Made by a program: the position numbers and the translations under genes. Below, in pieces: positions 5,235-7,533 of a DNA stretch of 7,533 bases. The notes under the pieces were generated by a model. The model was not told the DNA's origin, did not search any database, and saw only the letters and a list, made by a program, of their open reading frames with translations. Position 1 is the first letter of the stretch. Each line of letters begins with the position of its first letter. The stretch comes from Acetobacteraceae bacterium (lineage in GTDB: Bacteria; Pseudomonadota; Alphaproteobacteria; Zavarziniales; Zavarziniaceae). The stretch covers positions 1-7,533 of the forward strand of contig CANCOY010000150.1 of assembly GCA_947379865.1 (NCBI GenBank). Direction: 5' to 3'.

Positions 5235-5356
5235 AGCCTTTACCTGCCGCTTCACTTCTCCTCATTGATGAAATCTCGACTCCGCACTCCCCTAAAAAGG
5301 GCGGGCGGCTTTGAGACTTGCCAAACCGGGGCCAGACCCCGAGGGGGAGGACGAAG

Positions 5357-7186
5357 ATGAATTTACGGTTCCGCCGCGCGCCTGATGCGCGGCACGGCCT
5401 GGCGCTTGCTGCCGGTGCCCTGATGACCCTGATGGTCACCAGCGCCCCCGCCCGCGCCATCGAGTTCGAGTACGGGGAGATCAAGGGCAGCCTGATCAAC
5501 ACCGTCTCGGCCGGTATCCAGATGCGTACCGCCTCACGCGACAAGCGGTTTCTGAACGCAAACGATGGCGGCGATTCAACGATCAACATGACGCCAAACG
5601 TCGACGATGGTCAGAAGCACTTCGGTGCAGGCGACATTGTTGGCGCTCCGGTCAAGATCACGACCGAGTTGAATGCCACCTGGCACAACCTCGGCTTCTA
5701 TACCCGTGGTACCGCCTTCTACGATTACATTTACGACAACAACGACCTTGCGAAGTTTGGCGATCCCGGGTCGCCGACCTATGGCAAGATCACCAACGCC
5801 GCCCGGTCCAAGGCCAGCAAGGGCGCCGAAATCCAGGACATGTTTGTTCGTGGCGAGTTCGAAATCGGCACCCAGCCGCTGAACGTCCGCGTCGGCCAGC
5901 AGACCCTGAACTGGGGTGAGGCGCTGTTCACGCAGAACGAAATCTCCATCATCAACCCGCTCGACCTGCAGAAGTTCGCCGTGCCGGGTTCGGAACTGCG
6001 CGACGGCCTGATCCCTGTGCGCATGGGCTGGGCCTCCTACGAAATCATGGAAGGCCTCGCCATCGAGGGCTTCTATCAGTGGGAATTCAGCAAGCTGCGC
6101 CTGTCGCCGGCGGGCACCTACTTTGGTGGCGCCGACATCATCGAAGAGTCCGCTGATGGCATCAGTGGCGTCTCGAACGGCGCCGACTGCCGTGCGGCCA
6201 AGCAGGCCGTTCCCTGTGCGCGCCAGCTCGCCAACAAGGACCCGGGCGACTCCGGCAACTATGGCGTGAAGCTCAACATCTATGCTGAAGCCCTCAACAA
6301 CACGGAGTTCGGTTTCTACTTCGTGCGTTATACCAGCCGCTTCCCGTCGCTTGGCTATGTCGTCAATGACAACACCGACGTACCGTCCGGCTTCTTCCCC
6401 GGCACTTACAGCCGTACGGAATATGCGCGTGGTGTGAAGATGGTTGCCATGTCCTACAACACGACGCTGGATGGTCCCGGTGTCGCGGTGAACGGCGAAT
6501 TCTCGTACAAGATGGACGAGCCGGGTTCCATTTATGGCACCACTCCCTATCTACAGGCGCTTTGCCAGTCGGGTGCAGCCTATGCCGCTTATTGTGGCAA
6601 CCAGTCTCGTAGCTACTTCGGCTACGGCAAGGCTGGCACGAAGGGCGAGATTCAGGGCTTTGTCCCGCTCGATGCCCTTCATGCCAATGTGCGCTTCACC
6701 AAGATCTTCTTCGCCGGCAACCCGGTTGTTGCGGCGACTGGTGCAGAGAGCATCACCGTCATCAACGAAAATTCGCTGGTTTATATCTCCAACCTGCCCA
6801 AGACCAGCGAGATCAACCTGAACCCGACCATCACCAATGGTTGCGGCGCCAATGTATCGTTTGGGGCTGCACCCACCTGTGACGTGCCTTCGCCGACGAA
6901 GGTGTCGAGCCGGGCAAACTTCCTGTTCCTGATGAGCTATCCGGGTGCCTTTGGCTCTCCGATCAACCTGACGCCGGGCCTCTACTATGGCATGAGCATT
7001 CAGGGGACCTCGCCGCTTGCGGCCGGTTCGCAGTCGGGGTTCAAGAGCGCCAACATCTCCCTCAAGGCCGAGTATCAGCAGAACCTTACGGCAACGCTGA
7101 ACTTCGCCAAGAGCTGGGGTGGCGGCTGGCGTAACGTGCAGGCCGACCGTGATTTCGTCGGTCTGACGGTGAACTACGCTTTCTGA
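5357..7186 (+). CDS. DUF1302 family outer-membrane protein
   Basis: A 609-residue precursor of the DUF1302 family, predicted outer-membrane beta-barrels of Proteobacteria, often found in clusters for catabolism or uptake of hydrophobic compounds beside DUF1329 genes; the substrate is not known. Residues 1-34 form a Sec signal peptide (basic RFRR, hydrophobic LALAAGALMTLMV, cleavage after APARA at 34). The mature protein begins IEFEYGEIKGSL and has the family block VRVGQQTLNWGEALFTQNEI (177-196) followed by INPLDLQKF (199-207). Alternating aromatic strands continue to a terminal VNYAF, whose final Phe is typical of BAM-assembled barrels. Six cysteines fall in three close pairs (278/287, 403/413, 496/508), probably loop disulfides. 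ATG 5357 is preferred to ATG 5318 because GGAGG lies at 5346-5350 and the signal peptide begins there. It is followed by a strong terminator and no partner gene. Codons are less GC-extreme than in ycaQ. Confidence 0.9.
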   Translation: MNLRFRRAPDARHGLALAAGALMTLMVTSAPARAIEFEYGEIKGSLINTVSAGIQMRTASRDKRFLNANDGGDSTINMTPNVDDGQKHFGAGDIVGAPVKITTELNATWHNLGFYTRGTAFYDYIYDNNDLAKFGDPGSPTYGKITNAARSKASKGAEIQDMFVRGEFEIGTQPLNVRVGQQTLNWGEALFTQNEISIINPLDLQKFAVPGSELRDGLIPVRMGWASYEIMEGLAIEGFYQWEFSKLRLSPAGTYFGGADIIEESADGISGVSNGADCRAAKQAVPCARQLANKDPGDSGNYGVKLNIYAEALNNTEFGFYFVRYTSRFPSLGYVVNDNTDVPSGFFPGTYSRTEYARGVKMVAMSYNTTLDGPGVAVNGEFSYKMDEPGSIYGTTPYLQALCQSGAAYAAYCGNQSRSYFGYGKAGTKGEIQGFVPLDALHANVRFTKIFFAGNPVVAATGAESITVINENSLVYISNLPKTSEINLNPTITNGCGANVSFGAAPTCDVPSPTKVSSRANFLFLMSYPGAFGSPINLTPGLYYGMSIQGTSPLAAGSQSGFKSANISLKAEYQQNLTATLNFAKSWGGGWRNVQADRDFVGLTVNYAF

Positions 7187-7208
7187 TCCTGCTGGATCGG
7201 AGACTTGA

Positions 7209-7242
7209 ACGGCCCCGGAGCGATCCGGGGCCGTTTTCTTTT
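7209..7242 (+). terminator. Rho-independent terminator of the DUF1302 gene
   Basis: ACGGCCCCGGA (7209-7219) pairs perfectly with TCCGGGGCCGT (7224-7234) around a GCGA loop, followed by TTTTCTTTT (7234-7242). It starts 23 bases past the DUF1302 stop and marks the 3' end of a single-gene transcript. It lies between convergent genes but lacks a U-tract for the minus strand. Confidence 0.95.
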
Positions 7243-7265
7243 GGGGGCGAGGAAAGCCGTAAAGC

Positions 7266-7533
7266 CTAGCGTTTCACCAGGCCCAGCTTCTTGCGGGCAT
7301 CGGCCGGCCCCATGACGCGGGCGCCCATGAGTTCCACCAGGCGGGCAGCGCGTTCGGTGAGTGAGCCGTTGGAGGCGGGCACGCCACGATCAAGCCAGAT
7401 ATTGTCCTCCAGCCCCACCCGCACATTGCCGCCCAGCAGCACCGCCTGCGCCACCATGGGCATCTGCATGCGGCCAATGCCAAAGCCCGCCCAGTTGGCG
7501 CCCGGCGGCAGGAAATCGCGCAGGGCCTTCATG
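7266..7533 (-). CDS. BKACE-family (DUF849) beta-keto acid cleavage enzyme, C-terminal fragment
   Basis: The last 89 codons of a gene that enters from the right edge; the ATG at 7532 is an internal Met, not the start. BKACE enzymes are Zn-dependent and condense a beta-keto acid with acetyl-CoA, giving acetoacetate plus a CoA ester; the prototype is 3-keto-5-aminohexanoate cleavage enzyme of lysine fermentation. Counting from that Met, recognised blocks are GANWAGFGIGRMQMPMVAQA (11-30), VRVGLEDNIW (37-46) and GARVMGPADARKKLGL near the end. In VRVGLEDN the Arg, Glu and Asp correspond, as I recall, to the substrate-binding Arg, a zinc ligand and the catalytic Asp of the prototype (226, 230, 231). 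The HxH zinc ligands lie outside the window, so the substrate class cannot be judged. Confidence 0.88.
   Translation of the reverse strand, partial: MKALRDFLPPGANWAGFGIGRMQMPMVAQAVLLGGNVRVGLEDNIWLDRGVPASNGSLTERAARLVELMGARVMGPADARKKLGLVKR

Larger units (their letters stand above)
5031..5356. promoter_or_regulatory. Divergent intergenic region between ycaQ and the DUF1302 gene
   Basis: This 326-base region has no credible gene and must carry the promoters of both divergent neighbours. From about 5098 to 5225 it is distinctly AT-richer than the rest of the window and contains two inverted repeats plus a TTGGCCAA-type pair, listed separately. TATATT at 5177-5182 resembles a -10 element, but no good -35 box stands at the right distance, so I do not place a promoter. 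Near the DUF1302 start, CGGGG/CCCCG (5327-5341) can form a hairpin ending just before the Shine-Dalgarno. Confidence 0.6.

Noticed and set aside
5203..5589. Minus-strand 128-codon open frame overlapping the DUF1302 start
   Set aside because: It overlaps the signal peptide and N-terminus of a well-supported gene, lacks a ribosome site, and its translation has no recognisable domain.

Overview
The window looks like a chromosomal segment of a GC-rich, flagellated, Gram-negative alphaproteobacterium. The evidence is a flagellar hook gene behind a textbook sigma-54 promoter (the Caulobacter/Rhodospirillales style of hook control), a DUF1302 outer-membrane protein with a Sec signal, and GC-rich codon choice. 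I cannot name the genus. Most of the content is ordinary core metabolism, DNA repair and motility; no phage, IS element, CRISPR array, tRNA or rRNA was recognised.

Layout, left to right. (1) 1-1163, minus strand: N-terminal 387 codons of flgE, cut by the left edge, with its sigma-54 promoter at 1211-1227 and a possible activator site near 1315. (2) 1426-2415, minus strand: an FMN TIM-barrel enzyme of the nitronate monooxygenase family that most resembles the P. aeruginosa PA1024 NADH:quinone reductase, followed by GC-rich hairpins. (3) 2416-2781: an intergenic region without a protein gene. It holds a chain of hairpins ending in a strong plus-strand intrinsic terminator with no coding gene upstream, so it may be an unannotated small RNA or a dut leader. 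Two TTGGCCAA palindromes follow. (4) 2782-3228, plus strand: dut (dUTPase). (5) 3238-3606, minus strand: a small protein of unknown family, convergent with dut, carrying QLSLDL near its C-terminus, which looks like a beta-clamp-binding peptide. (6) 3759-5030, minus strand: a YcaQ/AlkX-type DNA glycosylase with a Gly-Ser repeat insertion encoded by a hexanucleotide repeat. (7) 5031-5356: a partly AT-rich intergenic region with several inverted repeats, including a second TTGGCCAA-type pair. (8) 5357-7186, plus strand: a DUF1302 outer-membrane protein with its own strong terminator. (9) 7266-7533, minus strand: the C-terminal end of a BKACE (beta-keto acid cleavage) enzyme cut by the right edge.

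Functionally, three neighbours (dut, the small protein and the glycosylase) fit a loose nucleotide-pool and DNA-maintenance theme, though they do not form one operon. The flagellar, quinone-reductase, DUF1302 and BKACE genes look like independent transcription units. The least ordinary items are the orphan terminator and hairpin array at 2579-2688, the clamp-motif protein, and the TTGGCCAA pairs shared by two promoter regions.
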